From positions 19,446 to 83,445 of the forward strand of contig JAGCDQ010000008.1 of assembly GCA_017651245.1 (NCBI GenBank): a stretch of DNA of 64,000 nt. Direction: 5' to 3'. Source of the DNA: Bacteroidaceae bacterium. Lineage in GTDB: Bacteria; Bacteroidota; Bacteroidia; Bacteroidales; Bacteroidaceae. Under the pieces are notes generated by a model. The model saw only the letters and a list, made by a program, of their open reading frames with translations. It ran no database searches and was not told where the DNA came from. A program made the position numbers and the translations under genes. Shown here in pieces: positions 27,101 to 35,079 of this stretch (positions within the stretch are counted from its first letter, which is position 1; each line of letters begins with the position of its first letter).

Positions 27101-30100
27101 CAGTTTCCACATGACCCGTCACATTGACAGAACCCAGGTCAGACATCTGTACATTCAGGTTACCTTGTGCTGCCCAACCTCCTTCTGTGCTATAGTCCTG
27201 CATACGAAGTTCGTTCACCCACACCTCCACATCACTTGTGCGACGACCATTGTTGCGCACACCCATCATCATCGTCTTCACTTCTCCCAACGAAGGATTA
27301 CCAATGATGCTCACCTTGTTGTTGGGACGGTTCTTGTCATAAGCATAATAGAGTTGCGTATAACTTGCCGAACCATTCGCCCTTGCCTTGTTACGTTCAT
27401 GCTTGAGGTCGGTGAAAGTGCTGAAGTCAATGTCGAGCATGTTCTCCTCTGGCCATACAGCCTTGCAACCTTGTGCTGTGTAGGTATCGTAATGTCCCGC
27501 GGGGGTGAGTTTGAGCGGTATCTCATATTCGTAGTAGTTGCTCTTGTAGTCGCTACCCATTCGGATGAAGAGACTCATCTGGTTGTCTTGCAGCTCGGTG
27601 TCACCCTCCATCGCATTGGCATGAACGAACATCTGCAGGTGCTTGTAGTTGCGGAAGTCCATATTCATCGTCTTGTACACAGCTCGTGCATCACCTGATG
27701 CCAAATTCTCGACGGAGAGTGCCAACGCCTGCTCATTCTCTTGCGAGAGCTGAGGCTGTGAAGGATCGAGCACACGGGTGATGCCTGGAGGCAGCACGTA
27801 GTTCACAGGAGTTTTGTCGTTATTTTCCTCGATGTTGACGGCAGATGGCACGATGCTTCCGCTCACACTGGGCTTCTCATTCGTGTAAAGGGCTTGTGTG
27901 TAGGTACGCCATTCACCTTCCACCAAATCAAGGTTTGCCAGACGCACCACGATAGGCTCTTCGAATCCTGTCATGTACATTCGCATGAAGCGGATGCTGG
28001 AGAAATCGTTGATGGTTCCCTCCTTGCTGTCATACTCATCCACTGGGATGCGGAACTGATACCAAGTGGCATTCTCTTTGTTTCCGTTGCGAAGTCCGAC
28101 ACTGGTTTCACGAGAATCAACAATGTAGTTCCGACCAACCACCATATCCTGCGGACGGAGGCTGATGTGGTACTCGTAGAAGTTCTCATACTCGTTCATC
28201 GTGTAGTCGGAGTTCACATCCTCGGCATCGGGCGTGCTCTTGTAGGCTGTGGAATATCGTTCGCCCGTGCCACCGCTATTGGGTGAGTTGCCTTCAGGTG
28301 AGTTGATGTATTTGTAGCGTTCGAGGATGGACGTGTGAGCGGCATCGAAGTCGCTGCCTCTGAAGTAGTGGTAGTCGTCACCTGCAGGGTCTTCAAAAAT
28401 GGAATCGTAGGCGGCTGTGCTCACCTTACCCTTCAGGGCGTTGAGGTAGTCAGCATAAATGCCATAAGAACGTTCCTCCACATCTGAAAGGCCATTCAAA
28501 CCGATATCCTGCTTGGGACGAGCACCACTTTCGTTGGAGAATGAATAGACCACAGATTTTTCGCTGGGCACACGTCCCCACAGCGTCTCCACATAAGTAG
28601 AGGCATTGTTGACAGGCATACCACTCTCATACGCCTTCTTTCCATCCTTCAGCACATCTTCGCTGATGTCGCCCAAGTTGAAATAGAGGTCGCCGCCATA
28701 GCGTCGGTCATCCTTCGTGTAGATGAATGGGTCGAGCATCCAGAATTCAATATATTGAATGTTGCTGGTTTCAAAGTCGCTGAAGTCCAGTTTCTTCATC
28801 ATACCTCCCCATCGCTTCTTAGGATCATTCAGATGGGCATTTTGATCCACATCCGTATCGAGGTTGTAAGGACCACGTTCTGAAGGATAGTATGCCAAGT
28901 TGAGGATGTCCAACGTGTTGGCATCACCCGTATTGGTGTCGCGGTTCGGATAGACCTCACGCACATAGACCTCACGCACATAGTGGTTGGACAGTTGGTT
29001 AACGTCAGCTTTGATGTGCGCAGGAGTCATCGAAGAAGAGCGGCGTGTGAACAGTGGGTCAATCCTATACCATGCCAGTCGAGCACGGTTGTAGCCATAT
29101 TTCACATCGTTGGAGAGTTTACCATATTCCAGATGAGATGGTGTAGAAGACAACACCCACTCCTTCGGGTTGCTCACGCTGTGAGGCATTTTGGTGCGTT
29201 CAAAGTCATCCAGATAAGACGCATTGCCCTGCGTGTCCTCCGACGTTTCTGCTTTCAGTTGGGCATATTCGCCCGTGAAAGAGATGGTGGAGGGGGCGCT
29301 CAGGTTAAGAAGTGGCAGCTTGTCGAGCATATTGGTGAGCCATTGTGAGTTTTGTTTCCAATTGATATGGAAACCCCACATGGTGTTGTTCAGCGGTTCA
29401 CTACCCATCGTCACTTTAGAAGTGAGTGGCTTCTCCTTCACCCTCAGGAAAGTACCACCAATGTTGAAGTTCTTGGAGAAGTCATAATCCCAGTTCAAGC
29501 CCAGCATGGTCTTGCGCATGAAGGAGAAAGTGTCCAAGTCTTCAACACTGACACTCACATTTGTGCCGGCATCAATGAGACTCTGATTGATGATTTTGAC
29601 CACACCCCTGTAGTAATCGATACTATAGTCGGTACCTTCTGTCAGGGTGACACCGCCTGCTGTCACCTTCACGGAACCTGGAGCGATGCTCGTAGTTCCG
29701 AGGGAGATTTCGCTACCGCTGGTCGCCTTGTATTCACCAGTCAACGTGAATTTGTTCTTCTCGGCTATCTGTTTCGCCACGATCTTGGTGGAATCGTAAA
29801 GTTGATCGTAGCAATATTTGTCAGCCAGGTCATCATTTCCCAACTTCTGTCGCAGCCAGTCACCAAAAGGCTCCACGACGGGGAAGATGACACGTCCCGT
29901 CTGCGATTGGATGGTGTAGCCCTCGATAAAGTCAAACCTGCCGTTAGGGTTCGTCTTTTGGTTATCATCCAGACGGTCTAAGTTCATCATCTTCAGCAAT
30001 GTGGTTTGTTTGAAAGGCTCTTCAGGAATGTAGCTGATGTTCACACCTGTCGTATCGCTCAGATACTTGATGTCCATCTTGAATTTTTCCCGTTGCACAG

Positions 30101-31697
30101 AGGTTGCTTTCAGGTTATACACGTTCTTCATCATCAAATCCCAGTTGGCAATTCTAGGCGAACCAGATGTGTTCTTCAGCAACTTCACGAACAGCGCCTT
30201 GTCGTTATCTTTTTGGTCAGCAGAGAACTCACCTACCTGATAGGTCTGTCCGTTGTAGGTGTACTCGTATGCCACAGCCAGCACTTGATTAGGCTGAAGA
30301 TTGGTTTTCAAACTGATGTATCCCAAGTGCTGATTCAAGGTGTATTCCGAAGAAGAGAGCAAACGCGCATTTTCCACCTTCTCATACTCGATACCACCAA
30401 CCATCACAGGATTCAGCACCTGACTCGTCTGATCCATGTTGCGGGCATCAACGTAGGTGCTGACCATCTGGGCATATTGTTTGTTGCTCTCGTTGCTAGG
30501 GATTTCGAGTCGGGAGCCAGCCCAAATGCTGTTGCCGATTTTGACACCTTCCGCCAAATCCACCAAACCCACGATATTGCGGGTGTTCATGGTCTGTCCG
30601 CCCGTGTTGGTCAGCCAAACCTCAATGCGGTTGATGGTGATACCGCTGATGATATTCGGCAAGGTGGAGCATGCCTTGTCGTAAGTATCGTGGAAGTAGT
30701 GAGCAAGGAAGAAGTGACGGTTCTCATCGTAATCGTATGCCTGAATTTCATACGTGTCCACTTGATTGCCCCCTCGGCTGCCAACAGTGGTTGATTGTGT
30801 CTTCTTCTGGCTCAGCACAGTTTGCAATTTCAAACGTCCGAATTGCAAGTCCGTCCTGATACCGAACAGGACATTAGAACCCCTGATAAGACTTGAGTTG
30901 GTAGGAAAATCTACATAACCTGCCTCCAACTTCTTCACAATGTCATCTTCCTTTCCTTCGTAGGCAAGTTTCAGGTTCTTCTTGTCAAACTCAAAGGTGG
31001 CATCTGTGTCGTACCTGATGTTGAAATCCATCTGGTTTCCCACCTTTGCATCCACATTGATGTTGATTTTCTCGTCAAAGTCGAATGCTTTGGTCACACG
31101 GGCACGTTCTGAGAGGGACGGGTTGTCCACAAACTTGTAATTGTAGCCGAATTTCAGCTCCGCACTACCTCGTGTATTGATCTGCACACCGCCAGGACCG
31201 AAAATCTTCTCTGCGGGTCCCAAATCGAAGTGCATGTTGGTGAAGTCAAACTTCTCCTTCCCTTTCGTCGTGAACAAAGAATCGTTCCTCACCTTGAAAT
31301 AATCGCGGAAAGACTTCTGCTCTGACCACTTCATATACTCCTGAGGGGTCAACATCCAAGGTTGGCTCAAGAAGTTGTCGCCCAACTTTGTACCTACCTT
31401 GTAATAGCCTGATTTTTCGTCATATACCGCTGTGTCTGGCTTCAGGTTCTCAGGGTCTTGCAAGTCCAAAGAAAACTCCTCCGAGTGGGCATCTTGCGGA
31501 TAATCCGTCTTCTTCACCTTCACCGAATCCCCCGACACAACACTGGATGACGAGAACACATTACTACCGCTCACTTTCGCGATAGCACTTATGCTCGTCA
31601 TAACCAATAAGATATATAATATATTTCGAAGAATCCGTTTCAAGATGCAACGTCTGTGTTGTGAGGCCTCAAGCCCCATTCCTACATATTCTAACAT
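24123..31697 (-). CDS. sprA: T9SS outer-membrane translocon SprA/Sov
   Basis: A very large protein (up to 2524 residues) with the size and sequence character of SprA/Sov, the giant beta-barrel pore through which type IX secretion cargo leaves the cell. A signal-peptide-like helix (ILRNILYILLVMTSISAIA) lies near residues 21-40. Most of the rest is beta-rich with many aromatic and Asn/Asp residues. A low-complexity Lys/Ser/Asp stretch lies at roughly 1900-1960, and the end (DFGVSMKFSLTR) resembles a barrel terminus. Possible starts are ATG 31697, a later ATG, or TTG 31643, which would give a cleaner signal peptide. No protein with a recognisable T9SS C-terminal domain was seen in the window. 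Confidence 0.92.
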   Translation of the reverse strand: MLEYVGMGLEASQHRRCILKRILRNILYILLVMTSISAIAKVSGSNVFSSSSVVSGDSVKVKKTDYPQDAHSEEFSLDLQDPENLKPDTAVYDEKSGYYKVGTKLGDNFLSQPWMLTPQEYMKWSEQKSFRDYFKVRNDSLFTTKGKEKFDFTNMHFDLGPAEKIFGPGGVQINTRGSAELKFGYNYKFVDNPSLSERARVTKAFDFDEKININVDAKVGNQMDFNIRYDTDATFEFDKKNLKLAYEGKEDDIVKKLEAGYVDFPTNSSLIRGSNVLFGIRTDLQFGRLKLQTVLSQKKTQSTTVGSRGGNQVDTYEIQAYDYDENRHFFLAHYFHDTYDKACSTLPNIISGITINRIEVWLTNTGGQTMNTRNIVGLVDLAEGVKIGNSIWAGSRLEIPSNESNKQYAQMVSTYVDARNMDQTSQVLNPVMVGGIEYEKVENARLLSSSEYTLNQHLGYISLKTNLQPNQVLAVAYEYTYNGQTYQVGEFSADQKDNDKALFVKLLKNTSGSPRIANWDLMMKNVYNLKATSVQREKFKMDIKYLSDTTGVNISYIPEEPFKQTTLLKMMNLDRLDDNQKTNPNGRFDFIEGYTIQSQTGRVIFPVVEPFGDWLRQKLGNDDLADKYCYDQLYDSTKIVAKQIAEKNKFTLTGEYKATSGSEISLGTTSIAPGSVKVTAGGVTLTEGTDYSIDYYRGVVKIINQSLIDAGTNVSVSVEDLDTFSFMRKTMLGLNWDYDFSKNFNIGGTFLRVKEKPLTSKVTMGSEPLNNTMWGFHINWKQNSQWLTNMLDKLPLLNLSAPSTISFTGEYAQLKAETSEDTQGNASYLDDFERTKMPHSVSNPKEWVLSSTPSHLEYGKLSNDVKYGYNRARLAWYRIDPLFTRRSSSMTPAHIKADVNQLSNHYVREVYVREVYPNRDTNTGDANTLDILNLAYYPSERGPYNLDTDVDQNAHLNDPKKRWGGMMKKLDFSDFETSNIQYIEFWMLDPFIYTKDDRRYGGDLYFNLGDISEDVLKDGKKAYESGMPVNNASTYVETLWGRVPSEKSVVYSFSNESGARPKQDIGLNGLSDVEERSYGIYADYLNALKGKVSTAAYDSIFEDPAGDDYHYFRGSDFDAAHTSILERYKYINSPEGNSPNSGGTGERYSTAYKSTPDAEDVNSDYTMNEYENFYEYHISLRPQDMVVGRNYIVDSRETSVGLRNGNKENATWYQFRIPVDEYDSKEGTINDFSSIRFMRMYMTGFEEPIVVRLANLDLVEGEWRTYTQALYTNEKPSVSGSIVPSAVNIEENNDKTPVNYVLPPGITRVLDPSQPQLSQENEQALALSVENLASGDARAVYKTMNMDFRNYKHLQMFVHANAMEGDTELQDNQMSLFIRMGSDYKSNYYEYEIPLKLTPAGHYDTYTAQGCKAVWPEENMLDIDFSTFTDLKHERNKARANGSASYTQLYYAYDKNRPNNKVSIIGNPSLGEVKTMMMGVRNNGRRTSDVEVWVNELRMQDYSTEGGWAAQGNLNVQMSDLGSVNVTGHVETAGFGGLEDKVSQRRNDNLYEWSVTTQFQLGKFFPDKWKMNLPLYYSYSWQKLSPKYNPFDTDMLLKDALDECENKAARDSLSNLTESIVKNKNLSLSNWRSNVQSRKPMPYDPANFTFSYSYSQRYKTGETTVYENEENWRLNLGYNYSPKYKPLEPFKNLKGKSKWLDIIKAQNLQWLPQSLSFNTDLTRSYYEFQERDIDAGTKMPVIFSDQILWNRDLTVKWDIFKALKMSWTSSTHAEIEEPNVIVNKHLYPNEYAAWKDSVKRSLASFGRPLTYRSTFNGSYQVPINKIPIFDWITADGTYNANYNWTRGTELEDGTSLGNTASTQRTVNLNGRLNFETLYKKWKFLADAEKRLSGNTKKNTSNTRQNTASRNARTAAKEGDEEKESDSKSSKNSKDSKDKTAKNDASKKSKGFTKEVTLNDSTSTEVKHSQNSKRLIVRATTAEGKIYKLKYKKVDANTIKVKNQDTIPIKINVVAKRPLDDLSWYKTAQVFARGLMMVRNASISYRNTYALTLPGFRTEVGDAFGQKHIDGLLSPGIPFALGAVSDNYIDKAARHGWLMQNDSNITTPATSAAMEDLQLKATLEPIKDLKIDLTATRTVNKSRSIQFMYEGMPATQSGSFSMTVISIGSAFESGGNINNNYHSKHFEKFLKNLPIVKSRIEARYANVTYPKRAGSEWAGKTYNPENGGVELYSADVMVPAFLSAYCGGNAISSPLDIFPAISRLMPNWSLSYGGLIKLSPWFADHFKSFNINHAYKSVYSVGAYNSYSNFMEYMNGWGFIKDVTTGNPIPSSMYNVSTVSINESFSPFIGVDMAFNSGMTATLKYNKTRTLNLSMTSVALTENFSNDIEVGMGYKIKDIGLFGAKSIQSNESRKSKSKSKNKKDNTTTNTNARTRNTVSHDLDLKANFTYRLQNALNRNIQTAVTTATSGATAYHFSLTGNYTFSRLLSLTGFFDWQRNVPLVSQSSYPTTTVDFGVSMKFSLTR

Positions 31698-31746
31698 AAA
31701 AACGTAAAAACTTCCACATTATTGTATAAATACAAAGAAAAAACTG

Positions 31747-31754
31747 TAACTTTG
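31747..31754 (+). promoter_or_regulatory. -7 box of pepD promoter
   Basis: TAACTTTG followed by GCA, 18 nt before the ATG at 31773. ATTG (31721-31724) lies 22 nt upstream as a poor -33 element. The box falls in the short divergent gap with sprA. Confidence 0.6.
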
Positions 31755-31772
31755 CAAGAAAAACAACAGCAT

Positions 31773-33209
31773 ATGACAACAAAGACGAATACAATAGAAT
31801 GCGTCTTCAGCATCTTTCGTGAACTGAACCAAATACCACGTCCTTCTCATCATGAAGAACGGGTGGCTGACTATCTCTGCCAGTTTGCAGAGCGACTCCA
31901 TCTGGAATATGAGCGTGACAAGGAGAATTGCGTGGTGATCCGTAAAGCTGCCAGCCCTGGGTGTGAAAAGGCAGAACCCATCGTGCTGCTCAACCACATG
32001 GATATGGTTTGTGTCGGGATGGCTGATCCGCTGAAAGATTCCATCGAGGCGTATGAGGAAAACGGTTGGATGAAGGCACGAGGCACGTCGTTGGGAGCGG
32101 ATAATGGCATCGGACTTTCAATGGCACTTGCCGTTCTTGAAGACGACAGCATCGTGCATCCAGCATTAGAGGTCATCACCACCACAAACGAAGAGGATGG
32201 TATGTCGGGGGCCTCGCAGTTGAGCAAGGATTTCCTCAAAGGTCGCAAGGTCATCAACCTCGATTCTGAAGACTATGACACCATCACAACAGGTGCTGCA
32301 GGAGCCTGCTTGCAGTTTCATCGCATCCCAATACAGCGAAAGCCCGTGCCAGAAGGGCTTTGCTGGAGTCGCATCCGAATAGAAGGAGGACTGGGCGGAC
32401 ACTCAGGCGTGGACATCAACAAGGGACGTTGCAGCGCAATCCTCCCAGCAAAATCCATCCTTAAGGCTATCAGTCAACGGAACGACATAGAGGTGGCTCA
32501 CATCAATCTAGGTGAAGCCAACGCCTCGATTGCCTCGAAAGGCGAAATCATCGCGCGCATCCCTACAGGAGAGGCTTCCGAATACCTCCAACAAACCATC
32601 GAGAACATCAATCATTGGATGCATGAGGAATTTGGCAATACCGACCCACACATTCATTGTTGCATCGAAGCTTGTGAACAGCTCGACACCATCATTCCTC
32701 AAGAGGTTCTGACAGCATTGGTGAACTGTCTGGAGCAAGTGCCACAAGGTGTGGTGAAGATGAGCAAGACGATGCCAGGAACAGTGGAGACATCCAACAA
32801 TATAGGACGCATCGTGACAGAAAAAGACCACATCTTCGTCTCCACTCACACGCGCAGTTTCATCGACGACGATATGGCTGCCCTCAGCCAAGAAATCGCC
32901 AAAGTCTTTCCAAAATCCGAAGTCGTGATGTCCGCTCCTGCATGGCAAGAAGACCAACAATCTCCTTTCCTTCAACTGGTTAGCGACACCTTCCAAGACG
33001 TGTTGGGTTGGCGTCCCCGCATGGTGGCGATGCACTTTGTCCTCGAGGCAGGTTTCTTTGTGCAGCACTATCCCGGCATCCAAATCGCCAGCATCGGTCC
33101 TCGCATCGTAGAGCCCCACTCCACCAGCGAACGCATCGAACTCTCCACAATCCACGACATTTGGCAAGTGCTCCTCAAACTGCTCCAACGATTGGCAGGT
33201 AAAATGTAG
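31773..33209 (+). CDS. pepD: Aminoacyl-histidine dipeptidase (carnosinase-type)
   Basis: A 478-residue M20-family metallopeptidase that cleaves Xaa-His and other dipeptides. Metal and catalytic residues are visible in order: LLNHMDMV (His and catalytic Asp), GADNGIG (bridging Asp), TTNEEDGMSGA (catalytic Glu and metal Glu), DSED, and the final His in VEPHSTSERI. A dimerisation lid lies between. Start 31773 is used because upstream in-frame codons overlap the promoter. No signal peptide is present, so it is cytoplasmic. Transcribed alone; the large repeat region follows it directly. Confidence 0.9.
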   Translation: MTTKTNTIECVFSIFRELNQIPRPSHHEERVADYLCQFAERLHLEYERDKENCVVIRKAASPGCEKAEPIVLLNHMDMVCVGMADPLKDSIEAYEENGWMKARGTSLGADNGIGLSMALAVLEDDSIVHPALEVITTTNEEDGMSGASQLSKDFLKGRKVINLDSEDYDTITTGAAGACLQFHRIPIQRKPVPEGLCWSRIRIEGGLGGHSGVDINKGRCSAILPAKSILKAISQRNDIEVAHINLGEANASIASKGEIIARIPTGEASEYLQQTIENINHWMHEEFGNTDPHIHCCIEACEQLDTIIPQEVLTALVNCLEQVPQGVVKMSKTMPGTVETSNNIGRIVTEKDHIFVSTHTRSFIDDDMAALSQEIAKVFPKSEVVMSAPAWQEDQQSPFLQLVSDTFQDVLGWRPRMVAMHFVLEAGFFVQHYPGIQIASIGPRIVEPHSTSERIELSTIHDIWQVLLKLLQRLAGKM

Positions 33210-33231
33210 CATATCGTAAAATACCCTAACA

Positions 33232-33455
33232 ACCTAACATTCGTCTTCAAATGGATTGTGGTTCAGTTAGTTGTCTACGTTAGGTCTTGTGCGAAGACCT
33301 AACATGGACCTAACACTCACCTTATCAGGCAGCAGTCAAAGAGATATCAGTGTGAGATTAAAATGTTAGGTTAATGTTAGGTCTTGTTTATAGACCTAAC
33401 ATACGAATATGGTTGATATACAGTTAAATGCAAGCAAAATGTTAGGTTGTTAGGT
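33232..33455. repeat. Nine GTTAGGT/ACCTAAC motifs with two hairpins
   Basis: GTTAGGT or its complement starts at 33232, 33279, 33297, 33308, 33365, 33376, 33394, 33441 and 33449. Two pairs make perfect hairpins: GTTAGGTCTT (33279-33288) with AAGACCTAAC (33294-33303), and ATGTTAGGTCT (33374-33384) with AGACCTAACAT (33392-33402). They may terminate pepD transcription or bind a protein. Confidence 0.85.
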
Positions 33456-33588
33456 CTTTTTGCAAAAAAGTTCTCTTTTCCAAGAAAAACTTCCTCTTAC
33501 CCTTCCAATTTTTGTGCCCCCACGGGAGAGATCTTGCGCCCCCGTGAGGAAAATATTTTTCTCTAACTAGGCAGCAAAAATTGCTTCC

Positions 33589-33730
33589 CCCTAAGGGAAA
33601 ATTTTGCAGCCCCTAGGGGTAACAAAAATTTCCCTTAGGGATTGCAAAAAATTGCCGACGGCAATCCTACCTTTTGCCGTCGGCAAAACGATACTTTGCC
33701 GCCGCCTCTTTTGTGCTTTGCCGTCGGCAA
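33589..33730. repeat. CCCTAAGGGAAA inverted repeat and GCCG-W-CGGC palindromes
   Basis: CCCTAAGGGAAA (33589-33600) is inverted at 33629-33640. Three palindromes follow: ATTGCCG-A-CGGCAAT (33651-33665), TTTTGCCG-T-CGGCAAAA (33672-33688) and TTGCCG-T-CGGCAA (33718-33730). The spacing is irregular. Confidence 0.8.
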
Positions 33731-33750
33731 TTTAAAAACAGCCTTCTGGT

Positions 33751-33816
33751 AGTCCGCTTGGCACTCTCTGATAGTCCGCTTGGCTCGGACTCCCCTTCCG
33801 CTTGGCTTGGACTTCC
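33751..33816. repeat. 22-bp tandem repeat, three units
   Basis: TCCGCTTGGC recurs at 33753, 33775 and 33797, an exact 22-bp period. The array abuts the first 42-bp repeat at 33817. Confidence 0.85.
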
Positions 33817-33900
33817 AATAACTCGCCTCTGCTGTTCAATACTCGTGCGTTATTAAGAAATAAGGTGCCTCTGCTGAGGAATAAGCGTGCGTTATTGAAA
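33817..33900. repeat. 42-bp repeat, cluster 1 (two units)
   Basis: Units begin at 33817 and 33859 (AATAACTCGCCTCTGCTG and AATAAGGTGCCTCTGCTG) and end in a GTTATT-type segment followed by a run of A's. The same unit recurs at 34605-34730. Confidence 0.85.
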
Positions 33901-34419
33901 AAAAAGTTTTAGAAAAGTTTGGAGGATAAGGAAATTTTGCCTTTTCTTGATTTCACTTGACAGTTTTCACCGGGTTAAACTGAATTACTTGTCAACATCG
34001 TTTAAATCGTACTGAAAACCTTGTCAGTCGAATACGTTGAGGTGTTTTGTTGCCTCCCGAGGGTACACTTGTTGGCTCCTCGGGGGAACACTTGCAGGCT
34101 CGGGAGGGTGCAACTGTAAGTTCGAGGGGACAATTTATTTGCAATTCTACCCCTACTTTTTGTATTGAGACTGGTCATTTGACGACAAATACCCCTCCAA
34201 ATGAGATGTTGAGGCTGATTTTTTGAAAAGCCTTCGAGGGCACAAAGTGGCAGATATGGCATCAAAACACAAGGTTTATGCCTGTTTTTGAGCCCTAAAA
34301 AAGCCTATTTTTGAAGGAAACTGTCCTATTCTAATCCATTAGTGTCTTGAGTTGGGAAATGAGAATATGCTGCATCTTATTGTATTACAGCCTTTTAAAA
34401 AAAAGACAAACAACTGAGT

Positions 34420-34566
34420 GTGACAGTTACAGTTGTGACAGTTTATTTTTAAGGGTATCGCACTTTTCTCTATATTCTATATAACTATATATATATGAAT
34501 TAATTAGATAGTATTTAAAGAGATATGTAGTGCTTGTTTTTTAACTGTCACAACTGTAACTGTCAC
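34420..34566. repeat. 24-bp perfect inverted repeat with 99-bp AT-rich spacer
   Basis: The arm at 34420-34443 (GTGACAGTT-ACAGTT-GTGACAGTT) is repeated exactly in inverted orientation at 34543-34566. Each arm also contains two copies of GTGACAGTT. The spacer is almost pure A/T in its middle (ATATAACTATATATATATG). The shape suits an invertible segment or a protein-binding/iteron site, but no TAnnTTTG promoter is found in the spacer on either strand. Confidence 0.9.
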
Positions 34567-34604
34567 GCGTTTAGGCTGATTTTTCTCTATAAAGTATATT
34601 TCCC

Positions 34605-34730
34605 AATAACCTGCCTCTGCTGTTCAATACTCGTGGCTTATTTCCCAATAACCTGCCTCTGCTGAACAATAAGCGTTCCTTATTGGGCAATAACCTGCCC
34701 TTATTCAGGAATAAGTGCCGCTTATTGAAA
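34605..34730. repeat. 42-bp repeat, cluster 2 (three units)
   Basis: Units start at 34605, 34647 and 34689 with AATAACCTGCC and end in (G/C)TTATT; the period is exactly 42 bp. Cluster 1 is about 700 bp upstream. On the minus strand the array is open and would read as 14-residue RLLxNK-type repeats, but there is no sign that it is translated. Confidence 0.88.
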
Positions 34731-34747
34731 AAAAGAAGAAAATTGTT

Positions 34748-34778
34748 TTTGTGGTTCTCAAAGTTTTCTCTACCTTTG
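34748..34778 (+). promoter_or_regulatory. Consensus promoter before the R-M genes
   Basis: TTTG (34748-34751), a 19-nt spacer and TACCTTTG (34771-34778) match the Bacteroidota consensus exactly. Transcription would start near 34785, almost 300 nt ahead of the methyltransferase start, unlike the short leaders elsewhere in the window. Confidence 0.8.
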
Positions 34779-34784
34779 CCATCG

Positions 34785-35060
34785 GTTCGGGGAAAAATCC
34801 GGACTATAACAAAAGCATTCGCTATTATTTCGCGCATAGCCAAGAGCGTCGGAAACTCTATTTGGTATAACAAGCACAGAAATAATATGTGACAGGTGGA
34901 CTATAATGGTTCTTCTGTTCTCGTTGTATTAGCGATGCACACGCACAGCGTGATGCATCCAGTAAACGAGACAGAGGCTCCATCCGACGCCGCCTCTTGC
35001 TATGCGCAATGGAGCATCACGCTTCTTTTGTGTTATAGTGTGACTGATAGTCGATGCTAA
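34785..35060 (+). ncRNA. Candidate structured leader or ncRNA before R-M genes
   Basis: GATGCACACGC (34934-34944) pairs with GCGTG-A-TGCATC (34948-34959), enclosed by TCTCGTT (34919-34925) with AACGAGA (34965-34971). A competing fold pairs GCGTGATGC (34948-34956) with GCATCACGC (35014-35022), which is followed by a T-rich TTCTTTT. GCTCCAT (34977-34983) and ATGGAGC (about 35009-35015) can also pair. Mutually exclusive hairpins with a U-rich end look like an attenuator or small RNA. No known RNA family was recognised. Confidence 0.45.
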
Positions 35061-35079
35061 TTAAACGCATCATCATATC

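Larger units (their letters stand above)
33210..35079. other. Repeat-rich intergenic region before R-M genes
   Basis: 1.87 kb without a credible gene. In order it holds nine GTTAGGT motifs, a CCCTAAGGG inverted repeat and three GCCG(A/T)CGGC palindromes. A 22-bp tandem repeat runs directly into two 42-bp repeats. After about 500 bp of mostly featureless DNA come a 24-bp inverted repeat with a 99-bp AT-rich spacer, three more 42-bp repeats, a perfect promoter and a structured RNA-like segment. The composition and density of repeats differ from the rest of the window, which suggests an accessory insertion together with the downstream restriction-modification genes. Confidence 0.75.

Noticed and set aside
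34444-34542. Invertible promoter inside the 24-bp inverted repeat
   Set aside because: No TAnnTTTG box on either strand of the spacer and no invertase gene in the window; kept only as a possible invertible or binding segment.
33751-34730. CRISPR array
   Set aside because: The 22-bp and 42-bp repeats are directly tandem without unique spacers, and no cas gene is present.
34571-34892. Open frames on both strands over the 42-bp repeats
   Set aside because: Length comes from the 42-bp period being a multiple of three. They overlap a strong promoter and show no domain or start signal.
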